From the NCBI GenBank assembly GCA_037157565.1, contig JAZHRO010000024.1, forward strand, positions 16,064,501 to 16,128,500: a stretch of DNA of 64,000 nt, read 5' to 3'. Of the stretch, positions 47,396-58,221 are shown one piece after another; position 1 is the first letter of the stretch, and each line of letters opens with the position of its first letter. Both the position numbers and the translations under genes were made by a program. Source of the stretch: Thalassia testudinum (taxonomy: Eukaryota > Streptophyta > Magnoliopsida > Alismatales > Hydrocharitaceae). Below the pieces are notes generated by a model. It made no database searches and was not told the DNA's origin. It was given only the letters and a program-made list of their open reading frames with translations.

Positions 47396-50300
47396 TAGAG
47401 AAACTTGAGAGGAAAACACAGGCAAGAATCGTACCGTCTTCGTCAGTCTATCCACAATTACCCAAACTGCGTCGTGTCCTTGCTGGGTAATAGGTAAGCC
47501 CACCACCAAGTCCATGGTGATGCTCTCCCACTTCCACTCTGGCACTGGAAGCGGCTGTAGCAGCCCTGCAGGCCTCTGATGCTCGGCTTTCACTTGCTGA
47601 CACACTAAGCACTGCTGCACGAATTCACCCACATCCCGCTTCATCCCCCTCCACCAAAACTCGCATCTCAAGTCGTGGTACATCTTCGTGTTTCCGAGAT
47701 GTATGGTGAATCTGGAACCGTGTGCCTCAGTCAGGAGCTCTCTCAACAGCTCCTCGTCTCTGGAAACGCACAACCGTCCCCTCAGGCGCAACACCTGGTC
47801 TGTGAAAGAGAAGTCCCCTGTGTCTCCTGACAGTACTCTGTCGCGCAGAGACTGCAAGTACGGATCGGCCATCTGTCTTGTGATGATGCGGTCTATCAGA
47901 TCTGCCCTAGTCTGTCGCGTCACAGTCACTACCCCACAGTGCCCCCGTAACTCTAGGGGTCTCCAACTGCCCACCTCCTCCAAAAGGCTCCAACTCTGTA
48001 ACTGTAAACTAGCCAAGTGTGCTGGCGCCTTCCAGCTCAAGGTGTCAGCCACCACGTTGGCCTTTCCCGAGTGGTAGGAAATGCTGCATTCGTAGTCCTT
48101 CAGGAGCTCCAACCAACGTTTCTGTCTCATGTTGAGCTCCTTCTGATCAAAAAGGTATCTGAGGCTCTTATGATCTGTGAAAATCTCGAAGGTCTCACCG
48201 TACAAGTAGTGCCTCCAGGTCTTCAGCGCGAAGACGACAGCTGCCAACTCCAGGTCGTGGGTAGGGTAGGTATGCTCATGGGGCTTCAGTTGCCGCGAAG
48301 CGTAAGCGACAACGTGATCCCTCTGCATGAGCACACCTCCTAACCCTTGTAAGGAGGCGTCCGTGTACACAACGAACCCGCCACTACTGTTAGGGATGGT
48401 GAGCACGGGAGCCGAGGTCAACCTCTCCTTCAGCTCCTGAAAACACGCCTCACAGGCGTCTGTCCAAGTGAAGGGCACGTCCTTCCGGGTCAACTGTGTC
48501 ATGGGACGCGCAATCTGTGAAAAACCTCTAATGAATCTTCTGTAGTAGCCTGCCAGTCCCAGGAAACTGCGAATCTCAGTGACTGAACGTGGTCTCTCCC
48601 ACCTGAGCACTACCTCGACCTTGGCTGGGTCCACCGCCAAGCCGTCTCCAGAGATCACATGACCTAAGAAGGTCACCTCCCTCAACCAGAACTCGCACTT
48701 GCTGTATTTAGCGTACAGCCTACGTCGTCTCAGTGTGTCTAGAACCATCCGCAAGTGCTGTCCGTGCTGCGTCTGATCTCGAGAATAGATGAGTACATCA
48801 TCAATGAATACCACCACGAACTGGTCCAAGTACGATCTAAACACCCGGTTCATCAGGTCCATGAAAGCAGCGGGGGCATTGGTCAGCCCAAATGGCATGA
48901 CCAAAAACTCGTAGTATCCGTACCGGGTGCGGAAAGCTGTCTTGGAGACATCTGCCTCCCTGATCCTCAACTGGTGGTATCCAGACCTCAAGTCGATCTT
49001 GGAGAACACCGTGGCACCCTGCAACTGGTCAAACATGTCATCGATCCTCGGCAGCGGATATCTGTTCTTGATGGTGACCCTATTCAGTTGTCGGTAGTCC
49101 ACACAAAGGCGTAGGGTACCATCCTTCTTCTTCACAAATAGTATCGGGGCTCCCCAGGGAGACGCACTAGGCCTCACGAAGCCCTTCTCCAAAAGGTCCT
49201 GCAACTGAGACTTGAGCTCTCGTAGCTCAAGCGGTGCCATCCTGTATGGCGCGGTGGATATGGGGCTGGTCCCTGGTACTAGTGAGATCTCAAACTTGAT
49301 CTCACGCTTGGGCGGTAGTCCTGGTAACTCGTCTGGAAACACATCAGGGTACTTTCTGACCACCGGGATGCTCTGGAAGTCTGCTACAGGGCTGGGCTCG
49401 GCCACCACACAAGCTAGGAAGCCCTTACACTCCTGGCTCAAAAGTCTCGCCGCCCGAAGTGCCGAAATGCACCTGAAGCCTTCGTCCACCGGCTGTCCGT
49501 GAAACTCGAAAGAAGGCAACTCCGGCATGGAGAAGACAATCTCCCTCTTAAAACAGTCCACCAAGGCATGGTAAGAGGACAGCCAGTCCATCCCCAGAAT
49601 TACGCCAAAGTCCTCCATCTGTATCATAATCAGGTCAGATGGCAGGCTATGTCCCCCGACGTTGATCTCGCAATCCGTGTACACCTCCTTAGCTACAAAC
49701 CGCTGACCACTCGGACCTCTGATTACGAACGGATTCTCTAACAGCGTATAGTCCTGGCCTAAACTAACTGCGAAACTGGCTGCGACAAACGAGTACGTAG
49801 CGTCAGAATCGAAAAGTGTGTAAACGATTCTGCCGGAAACTGAAACCATACCTGCCACCACCGATCCCGAAGCTGTGGCATCCCTGTGTGTCAGGGCGTT
49901 GATACGCCCCACAGCTCTAGGTGAGGACGAAGCAGCCACACTCTGCGTCGGACGGGTAGGTGCTGGTCGGTACCCTACTCGTGACTGCTGTCCTCCTCCT
50001 CGCACCTGGGAACCGCGGCCTCCTGCGCGCCCTCCAGTGCTCTACGCGGGACGTGTCTGCTGACCTCCTGCCCTAGACGGGCAGTCCCTCCCGATGTGGC
50101 CCGACTGGCCACAATGGTAACAGAGGGGAACCCGACTCCCGCCCTCAGTGAGTCCCTACTGTCGGCTAGGCGGGGGTCCAGTGCTGGCGACTGGCCCCGG
50201 TCGAGGGCCCCCAAAGGCCACTAATGGCCCTGCAAAACGTGATGGCTCTCCTGAGGACGCCACGTGTCTCCTCTCTCCCCGGCCCTGTGAAAAGTCTGGC

Positions 50301-51204
50301 TGAAAGGGCCTCTTCCGCCCGCCGTCAGTGTCTCGCGCGGACGGGTTGGTCTCCTCGTAAGTCATGGCTACCTCCACCACCCTCGAAAACGTAGGCAGCT
50401 TCAGGGGTTTGACATACCCCCGAATCGCAGGCCGGAGCCCCTCGGTGAACCTCCAAAGGCGCTCCTCCTCAGTGGCTACCGCTGTTGCTGCAAAGCGAGA
50501 CAGCTCCAAGAAACGCGTGTGGTACGCGCTCACGGTCATCGTCCCTTGGCGAAGAGTGTGGAACTCCCGCCTCCTCTGGTCCTGCCACGTCTGGGGAAAG
50601 TACTGCTCGCAGAAGAGGGTGATGAACCAGTCCTAGGTCGGCTCGTCCCTCTCCTGTCCCCGGACCGCCCTCCACCACCTGTGTGTCGCACTCTCCAGCT
50701 GGTACATGGCAAAGGCCACGCGACACTCCGCCGAGGGGCGAAGGGTGTCGAAAATCTTCTCCAACTGTTCGAGCCAGTCCTTTGCCTCGGTCGGGTCCTC
50801 ATCCCCCTTGAAGGAGGGGGGCTTCAGCTTCCGGAACTGCCCGAAGAGCTCGAAGTGGTGCTGCAGTGGAGATGCTGGTGCACCTCCAGGCAAAGGTGCC
50901 TCGTGCACAGAAGTGTCGGAGGAAGGTGGGGGCGGAGGCAGCCCATCCCCTCCCCCGTGTCCAGCGCCGCGTCCGTCGTGTGGTCCCACAGAGGACTCCC
51001 CCTCCGCAGCCCCAGCGTGAGGTGCTCGGGGCGGTGGGTGGAGCTCCTCTCGCACAATATCCCGTATCAGCTGGGCGAAGCCTGGGCTTGGACGCCCGGG
51101 AGTAGTGGCTGATCCACTGAGGCGTTGGCAATGGCATGCCCACCTCGCCGACCTCGTCCTCGGCCGCGCACGCAGCCCGCCTCACCAGTCCCGCGACCAG
51201 GCAT
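47366..51204 (-). pseudogene. gag-pol polyprotein of chromovirus-like Ty3/gypsy element
   Basis: A single gag-pol frame on the minus strand, with an N-terminal ATG at 51204 (MPGRGTGEAG). Gag is shown by KLKPPSFKGDEDPTEAKDWL and EKIFDTL, and the nucleocapsid by the CCHC knuckle CYHCGQSGHIGRDC (near 50110). The 879-codon pol part has protease with FDSDATYSF (catalytic Asp present, the usual Gly replaced by Asp), RT with [10 protein letters not shown] and the FIDD box near pol residue 390, RNase H with YTDAS, the HHCC integrase finger (H...H...CLVC) and the first catalytic Asp of the core (ITMDLV). It then ends after RFLPV, so most of the integrase core and the C-terminus are missing. In-frame TAG stops lie at 50633, 50156 and 50042, and there is a frameshift near 51075. 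It is dead. Motifs and long LTRs suggest the Tekay/Del type; this is an inference. Confidence 0.93.
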
Positions 51205-51371
51205 CTGCTGCAAGGAGACGCGAAACAAAACGAAGCACATCAATATGGAACGATACCTAACGAAAACATCTAAGAGCTCATGTCGAAAGATATGTTGTGG
51301 TGGCTACTCTAGTTATAGACATGTGAATTGGTTATTTTCCAGTCAGTTGATTCACTTCTCGGGACGACCTT

Positions 51372-51383
51372 GCTCTGATACCA
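51372..51383 (-). promoter_or_regulatory. Primer binding site, tRNA-iMet type
   Basis: On the minus strand, TGGTATCAGAGC lies three bases after the LTR end GGGTCGTTACA. It matches the plant initiator tRNA-Met 3' end, the usual primer of chromoviruses and copia elements. Confidence 0.95.
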
Positions 51384-51386
51384 TCT

Positions 51387-54125
51387 TGTAACGACCCGAT
51401 TCCCGAGTCCCTATGAGACACGAGAACCGGACTGACTAGACTAATCCCAAGACCTAGTTGTCCAACGAGGAAGTAACCAAAAGAGCAGTAAAATAAACCA
51501 CATTCAGCATGAATATAACTAGCAGTAACAAAAATACAGCAGTAAGAAAATGAACTACTACAGCATTTACCACCACAATAGTAGAACAACAGTTATAACA
51601 TAACATGAACTACAAGTAAAGAAAAGTACAGAGAGCAATAAGAACTACGCACTACAGTGGAACAAAAGGGGGTACAAAAAGAACTGCGGTAACTCTACTG
51701 GACTCTACTCGGCCCAGCGTCCTCTGTAGTCGCTGACCTTGGCTGCTCAACACCAGGTCCTGAAAAGTAAAGAGTGTAACACGTCAGCGAAACGCTGAGT
51801 AGAGTGGCAGCTAAAACTAAAGAAGCAGTAAAGTGTGCAGTAGCTGTTATAAATTTCTTTCTTCCTTTATTTACGTCTTTCTATTGTTTCACAATTTATC
51901 TATTTCTCAGATCCTTCACTTGATCTCGAATGTTCCTCGTGGGAATGATCTTGATTGCAGTCTTTTCCGAAAAGTAGAAGTAACACGTGGTGCTCTCCTA
52001 GCCGGGAGAGTCCCCCGTGGTGATCATACTCTTAGTCAACCACTCCAAGGTTGCTGACAGACGTAACGGTGACTACGGCACGCGCGATAAACGCATGGGT
52101 AGCTACCCCGCACTGGCACGCGGTCAGTCGTTTCCGTTAACGGGTGCGCCCAAAGCACAGCACGAAACCAGTATAGGGCAGAGCCCTCTCAGTAAAAGGG
52201 GTCCAGCCCCTCTACAGTAACCAAACATGGGTCTTGCCCCTCCACAGTCCGCGCACCCTCGCCTGACTACCCTGGTTCGCCCAGTGGGCCTAACAAGTCG
52301 GTGTAGGTGAGCTAGCTGCACCCCGGGGCCCGTGGGGCGGCTAGTACTCGCTCTACACTAGTAGCTCTCCTCGGTACTGTGTACACGAGGGTCAAAAGTC
52401 GGTATAAAGTGGCCAGACCTAACCCTGGGTCCCTGGGGCGGCTGGCTCCGCTCTGCACTAAACAAGTAACAGGTGCTTCCCCTGGCACTACGTACCCAAG
52501 AGACAACACACCTCCACATCTTTCCTTCTCGGTTCCATTTCATTCTCTTTCCAGGAGTTCTACTCCTAATTCCCCGTAGGGTTCCAGCTCTTTTAACTCA
52601 GCACATTCAGGTTTCACCATTCCAGGTTCACGTTCATACAACCCACATTCTCAATCATGTTCATTTATTCATAACAGGCAGCTATTATTTCCTTTCCACA
52701 TTTTCCAAGACTGCAATATCTATATTCATATCATTAGTTTTCCAGTCCTAGGATTCATGCCGTACCCTAGGATTTATCATTCAATCTAGTTTTCCAACTC
52801 TAGGATTCATGCATTACCCTAGGATCTATCATTCAATCTGGTTTCTCATTCCTAAGATTCATGCAATGCCCTAGGTTCTATTAATTGTTCCATAATTGTA
52901 ACGAATTATGTTAATAATTTCAAAGCCACTCTACCAGCTACAACTGGAGTACTGGGGGCGTGGTTGTAAATCCCGCACGCCTCCGCAACCCCCGAGACTG
53001 CAATGGAACGGGGTCCTAACACAACGATTAAACACAAGGAGTTTCTCAGAACAGTATATAATTACTGTAAACGGGTAGAGGATTTTATTCCGAAAAAAAT
53101 GCAACTCGAAACTCGGAAAATGGACTCCGAACGAGCCCTAAACGGGTCGAAAACGACGAAACAGTCCAAAATCAGACGTCTGGAACCTCTTCCAGACGTC
53201 TTAAAAGGTGGTTCGGAGGATACCTTCGCTCTGTGTAGTCTCTCAGACGTCCAGAAGCCTGCGGGGGCGTCTGGCTTAATTCCCAGACGTCCGATGGTCA
53301 ACCTGGACGTCTGGAAGTCCTCTCCGTCGTCTGGCACTGCGGCCAGACGTCCGATTCGCGTTGGATGGCGAGTCTCGCACCCTCCCGAGCAGAACCTGCA
53401 CGTATCCACTCCTTGCTCTCAGTACGACAGGTTGCAGATGAAGGCGCGGCAGACGGCTGCATGGTTGTACGTGCGAAAAAGGAAGAAGGAGGAAATAACT
53501 TACTTGCCAGACGTCTGGACAGTCTTTCAGACGTCTTCACCGTCATCTGGTTGGAAGCCCAGACGTCTGATTCTGGAAAAACTTCCAGAATCAGAGCTCA
53601 ACTCGCTCTCCGCCTGCGACGCACAGCAGTGCCGCGCCCCGTCCGCCTGCTGCTCGAGCTGCAGCAGCCCTCCAGCGATGCTCCACGCCCGCTGCTCCCC
53701 CGCCGGCCGGCTCTAGCTGCCCCGGCAAGCTCGAGCCCTCACGGTCAAGCATCTCCTCCCTCGCGCAACACCTCCTCCCACACACTCGCCGCGGCTGCCG
53801 CTGCCGTCGCTTGCTCGCGCTCTCGCACCGGCTGCGAGAAGAAGTGGGAAGCGGAGGAGATGGGAGTGAGGGAGGGGGCGATGGCCTTATAAGGCCGTGC
53901 GGGGTGAGAGAGAGAGGGAGCGCAGCACTGCGCCTGCAGGAGGAGAGAGGGAAAAAGAGGAAAACGGGTGGCAGTTGCAGGTCTGCGCGTGCATGCGCGC
54001 AGACGCAACCCCATACACCGCAGAAATTGAATCCCAGATGTCTGGAAGGGGTTCCAGACGTCTGGTCAGACGTCTGGGCCACCTCCCAAACGTCTGAAAA
54101 ATGTCTTGAAGCCGCGTTCATAACA
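51387..54125 (-). mobile_element. 5' LTR of family A element
   Basis: 2739-bp LTR, minus sense, from TGTTATGAACGCGG (54125) to GGGTCGTTACA (51387). It contains seven perfect AGACGTCT octamers (53174, 53194, 53509, 53529, 53561, 54056, 54068) plus variants, a palindromic TATA-like GGCCTTATAAGGCC near 53882, ~52-bp repeats near 52720-52880 and the CAGCGAAACGCTG hairpin at 51785. Confidence 0.9.
53174..54075. promoter_or_regulatory. AGACGTCT palindrome cluster
   Basis: Seven perfect octamers and about as many one-base variants, mostly extended to CCAGACGTCTGG. Two occur only 12 bases apart (54056 and 54068). The core GACGTC is a C-box ACGT element of the bZIP-binding kind. Confidence 0.55.
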
Positions 54126-54310
54126 GGGAGGGACTTAATTGCAAAGAATAAAGAATAAGCTAGGGGGTCAAATGTAAGGGTTTTTGAAAGATAGGGATAG
54201 AAATGTAATTGGATCGGACCTGTTTGCAAAGTGGGTCAAGATGAGTTCCCCTTAGATCTAAAATTTTGTACAAACCTAATTTGGACTTAAGGAATCCAAT
54301 GATGAGGTTG

Positions 54311-57138
54311 TGTTAAGACCCAAGACATCAAACCCATTTTAAGATGTCTGGGAGTTGGTCCAGACGTCTAGTCAGATGTCTGGACGCCTTCCCAGACGTC
54401 TGAAAATAAATTTTTGCGGCGTACGATTGTGAGTTTACGAGCGTGTGCGCGCAAACTGAACCCGCCGCCCTCTTTTCTTCTCTCTCTTCCCTCACCGTCC
54501 TGCAGACACCTTTCCCCACCCCGCCACACCTTCAAATACACTTCCCTCTCCCTTACTCATCACCTCACCGTCCCCTCCTTCTTCCAGCTTGAGCACGAGA
54601 GAGAGAGAGAGCGTGGGCAGCAGCTGCTGCCGGGGGTGTGAGAGAGGAAGAAGTGCAGCGAGAGGGGGGGGAGAGGCAGAGCTCGTAAGGAAGAGAGAGC
54701 GAGCTCGCCCGAGCAGCGCAGGATCGGCCGACGGGCGCGCAGCAGGAGCGTGGTGCTGGGGAGGTTAGCCCGGTGCTGCTGCAACTCAGGCAGTAGGTGG
54801 ACAAGCGCGGCGCGGCCGTGCGCAGCAGGCAGAAGGCGAGGAGGTCCTGATTCTGGGAAATTTCCCAGAATCAGACGTCTGGACTTACGTCCAAATGACG
54901 CGGGTGACGTCTGGAGTGAGATCCAAACGTCTGAAAGGTACGATATTCTCATCTTTCTCTTTTTTGCGGATGCGGTCATGCAGGCTGTTCCGCCAAAAGC
55001 TCGAAGACGTGTTGTGTTGAGAGTGTTTATGTACGCGTGCATGTTTCATTTCGGGAAGGCACAATGACACACCCTCCCACACAGATCAGACGTCTGGGCA
55101 AGTCACCAAACGGCGGAGAGCGTCTCCAAACATCCGGAGTGACAGACGGACTTCTGGAACTAGGACTAGACGGTTCAGCGGGATCCTGGACTTCTGAAGA
55201 GCAGCGTAGAAGTAAGGTATGACCCGGACCATCTTTAAGACGTTTGGAAGGTGTTCTCGACATCTGATTTGGGTCAGAGTTGTCGTTTTTGACTTGTTGA
55301 GGATCCGTTCGAGGTCTGATTTCCGCATTTAAAATTTCGTTCTTCTCAGAATTAGTTCTTCTACTTGTTTAAAATACTTGTATCCTGTTCTGAGTGGTTT
55401 CTTGTGATTGATCCTTATGTTAGAACCTCATTTCGTTGCAACTTTGGGGGTTGCGAAGGCACGCGGACCTGCCGATCACGCCTCCATTACTCTCAATTTT
55501 GCGAGTAGAGTGGCTTCCCTTGGTTATTTACCAACATTAATGCATCTTTGAGATAAATAATAGATCCTAGGGTATGTCATGAATCCTAGGACTAGAAAAC
55601 TAGATTGAATGATAGATCCTAGGGTATGGTATGAATCCTAGGACTGGAAAACTAGATCGAATGATAGATCCTAGGGTATGGTATGAATCCTAGGATTGGA
55701 AAACTAGATTGAATGATAGATCTTAGGGTATGGCATGAAACCTAGAAACAGAAACACTGAAACGAATGTCATGAATACATGAATTGCAGTCTTGGAAAAG
55801 TAGAAAGAATAATAATTGCCTGTAATTGGATAACAGCTGCTTGTTATCAAATTGGAAAGGTAGAAAGAATAATGAATGGATATTAAATGTTGGAAACACG
55901 GGCTATATGAGAATAAAACTGAAATGATGAAACCTAAAATGGCTTGGCTAGAGAATATGAGCATGAACCCTACGGCGAATTTGGAGTAGAGTTCCTGAAA
56001 GGTAAATAGAATGGAATTAGGGAAGTGAGCTGACCCTTGAGTATGGAGTACCGAAGAGAGCGACTTTCCCCCTATTTAGTGTAGAGCGGAGCAAGCCACC
56101 CCAGGGACCCGGGGTTAGGTCTGGTCATTTTGTACCGACTTTTGGCCCACACGTACATAGTACCGGGGAGAGCTACTAGTGTAGGGAGAGCGCTAGCCAC
56201 CCCACGGTCTCGGGGTTCTGCTAGCCGCCTTGCATCGACTTGTTAGGCCCACTGGGCAAACCAAGGTAGTCAGGCGAGGGTGCGCGGACTGTGGAGGGGC
56301 AAGACCCCTGTTTGGTTACTATGGAGGGGCTAGACCCCTGTTACTGAGAGGGCTCTGCCCTATACTGGTTTCGTGCTGTGCTTTGGGGCGCACCCGTTAA
56401 TGGAAATGACTGACCGCGTGCCAGTGCAGGGTAGCTACCCGTGCGTTTATCGCGTGTGCCGTGTCACCATTACGTCTGTCAGTGACCTTGGGGTGGTTGA
56501 CTGAGGGTATGACCACTACGGGGGACTCTCCCGGCCAGGAGAGCACCACGTGCTACTTCTACTTTTCGGAAAAGACTGCAATCAAGATCGTTCCCACGAG
56601 GAACATTCGAGATCAAGAGAAAGACCTGGGAAATAAACCAAGAAAGTGTAAAATAAAGAAAGAAATTAAAACAACAGCTACTTGCTTACCTTTACTATTT
56701 TTCTTAGCCAGCTGGTTGCCACTCTACTCAGCGTTTCGCTGACGTGTCACCTTTGTCACCTTTTCAGGACCAGGTGTTGAGTAGCCAGAGCCTGCGGCTG
56801 CGGAGGGTGCTGGGCCTAGTAGAGCCCAGTAGTTCTATTTGTGTTGTACTTGCTGTACCGCTTTTCTTTTGTAGTGAGTATATTCTGTTACACTTGTACT
56901 CTTTTATTGTAAGTACCATATTTCTGTACCTGTTTAATTTTCTACTGTTGTGGTGGTATGTACTGTAGTAGTTCTTTTCTTTACTGCTGTACTTTTGTTA
57001 CTATTAGTTACTTGCATGGTGAATGTGGTTTATTTTGCTGCTTTTTGGTTACTTTCTCGTTGGACAACTAGGTCATGGGATCGGTCGTGTCAGTCCGATT
57101 CTCATGTCCTGTAGGGATTTGGGAACCGGGTCGTAACA
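54311..57138 (+). mobile_element. Solo LTR, family A
   Basis: 2828-bp LTR from TGTTAAGACCC to GGGTCGTAACA with flanks GGTTG (54306-54310) and AGTTG (57139-57143), a 5-bp target duplication with one mismatch. Joining the flanks restores a continuous family B LTR sequence (as seen reversed at 36085-36125). It stands inverted to the LTR ending at 54125, so the two form a large imperfect inverted repeat with a 185-bp spacer. Confidence 0.92.
55560..55747 (+). repeat. 52-bp tandem repeat array, 3.6 copies
   Basis: Units start at 55560, 55612, 55664 and 55716, exactly 52 bases apart, each beginning ATAGATC(C/T)TAGGGTATG and containing CCTAGGA. Other family A LTRs carry fewer or more diverged copies. 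Confidence 0.9.
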
Positions 57139-58020
57139 AGTTGGATTTTGGATTTGACCAAATTTGATTGGGCAATTTACGCAAAAACCTAAATTAGGGC
57201 AAATATATATCTGAGACCCGATTCTAGGTCAAAATAGGTTTCAATGGCCAAATTGAAGGTTCCAAACCCTAGAGAATATTTTTCTATGATTTTTAGAGGG
57301 TTTAGGTGAATTTTATCCTGACCAGAACCTTATTTAATCAAGTGGGTCTGTTTTAGTGTTACAAGAAGTCATTTAATTCCTAGAATTCACACGAACCCTT
57401 TTTTATCTGATTCAACCCACTTATTATCTTGTTTAGACCATTTGACATGTGTTTAGCCCTTGAGAAAATCCGTTGTTGTACTGCAATGGTAAAATTACAG
57501 TTTTATCCCTTGTTTCTTGCTTTTATCTCAAAATGATTATTCAGTGAATTAGGACCTCCAGTTGGTTATGAAGGAGCTTTTGTTCTCTTTCATGGGTTAA
57601 AATGAGCTAGTTAGGGCTCATGATGGTATTCCCATCACTGATCTTAGACCTCTTAGGCTTATTTTAAGACTTAAACATTCACGTACCCGTTAAGATCTGG
57701 ATTAGTCCTCAAGAGGTTGTGGAAAGTACGAGGCTGATGTATTAGGCTTAAGACTTAGGGATTATTCGATCCCATTGCCTGCCCTTTGATTTGCAGGACT
57801 CGATAACCTAAGCACCCAAAATCACACACTTAGTCTGGTTCAGTGTCCTTAATAAAGAAAAAATATGCCAAAATTGTTCTATTCTGAAAAATCAACTCAA
57901 AGATCTAGCTTAGGAGAGGCTTGACAACACAAGTTGATTGGACGAGTTCCCGATGTGGAGAGGTGGGAAATTTCCCTCGAAGATGCATAATAATATATCA
58001 TCTCCTCAGTGCTTATCCCT

Positions 58021-58040
58021 TAGGATATCTAAATATCCTA
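58021..58040 (+). ncRNA. AT-rich 8-bp hairpin next to the array (element C)
   Basis: TAGGATAT and ATATCCTA pair perfectly around CTAA. The element B counterpart at 30285-30304 keeps the stem and changes one loop base. Confidence 0.55.
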
Positions 58041-58077
58041 CTGAGGGTATGTAAGCACCTTGTGCTGGTTCAGGTGT

Positions 58078-58221
58078 CATGGGTGGGATTATCTTGAAAT
58101 GTTGATTGCTAGGGCCTGAATTTAGCTACAGAATGCCATGGGCAGCACTATCTCAAAGTGTCGAAAGCCAGGGTTCTGGGGTTACCATGGGCGATGTTAT
58201 CTTGAAACATCGAAAGCCAGG
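58078..58221 (+). ncRNA. Array of three 36-nt covarying hairpins (element C)
   Basis: Units at 58078-58113, 58137-58172 and 58186-58221, each starting CATGGG and ending GC(T/C)AGG. Bases 8-13 face bases 21-26 around a 7-base loop (ATCTTGA or ATCTCAA). The third unit pairs fully (GATGTT with AACATC). The second keeps CACT with AGTG plus a wobble. The first has one mismatch. Together with the three units of element B, paired positions change in step. The array lies about 455 bases before the 3' LTR, as in element B. Confidence 0.65.

Larger units (their letters stand above)
45715..54125 (-). mobile_element. Family A Ty3/gypsy element with gag-pol, partly deleted
   Basis: Minus-strand element: 5' LTR 51387-54125, PBS 51372-51383, gag-pol 51204-47366, then directly a partial 3' LTR 45715 to about 47395. 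The end of integrase, any chromodomain, the PPT and the first half of the 3' LTR are missing. The flanks AGTTT (left) and GGGAG (right) do not match, and the surrounding LTR D lacks ~1.5 kb. The two ends therefore probably belong to different insertions joined by recombination. Confidence 0.85.
45159..57637 (-). mobile_element. Solo LTR D (family B), itself interrupted
   Basis: A minus-sense family B LTR in the internal region of element C, with a perfect target duplication CTGAT (45154-45158, 57638-57642). Its own sequence remains in three pieces: 45159-45714 (3' end, with pyrimidine tract and AGACGTCT), 54126-54310, and 57139-57637 (5' end, TGATGGGAATACCATCATGAG on the minus strand). Compared with the solo LTR at 35606-38360, about 1.5 kb of its middle is missing between the first two pieces, where the family A element lies. 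Confidence 0.85.

Noticed and set aside
47688..51112. Several frames of 80-197 codons on the plus strand
   Set aside because: All are antisense shadows of the gag-pol frame on the minus strand.
53003..53716. 237-codon frame antisense to LTR A, with a similar 188-codon frame at 6898-7464
   Set aside because: The similarity follows from LTR homology and the AGACGTCT repeats. In the solo LTR at 54311-57138 the matching stretch is split over different frames, so the frame is not preserved.
51387..57138. Possible very large hairpin or foldback element formed by two inverted ~2.8-kb sequences
   Set aside because: The two arms are explained as two independent family A LTRs in opposite orientation. 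The right one has its own target duplication, and the left one adjoins PBS and gag-pol.
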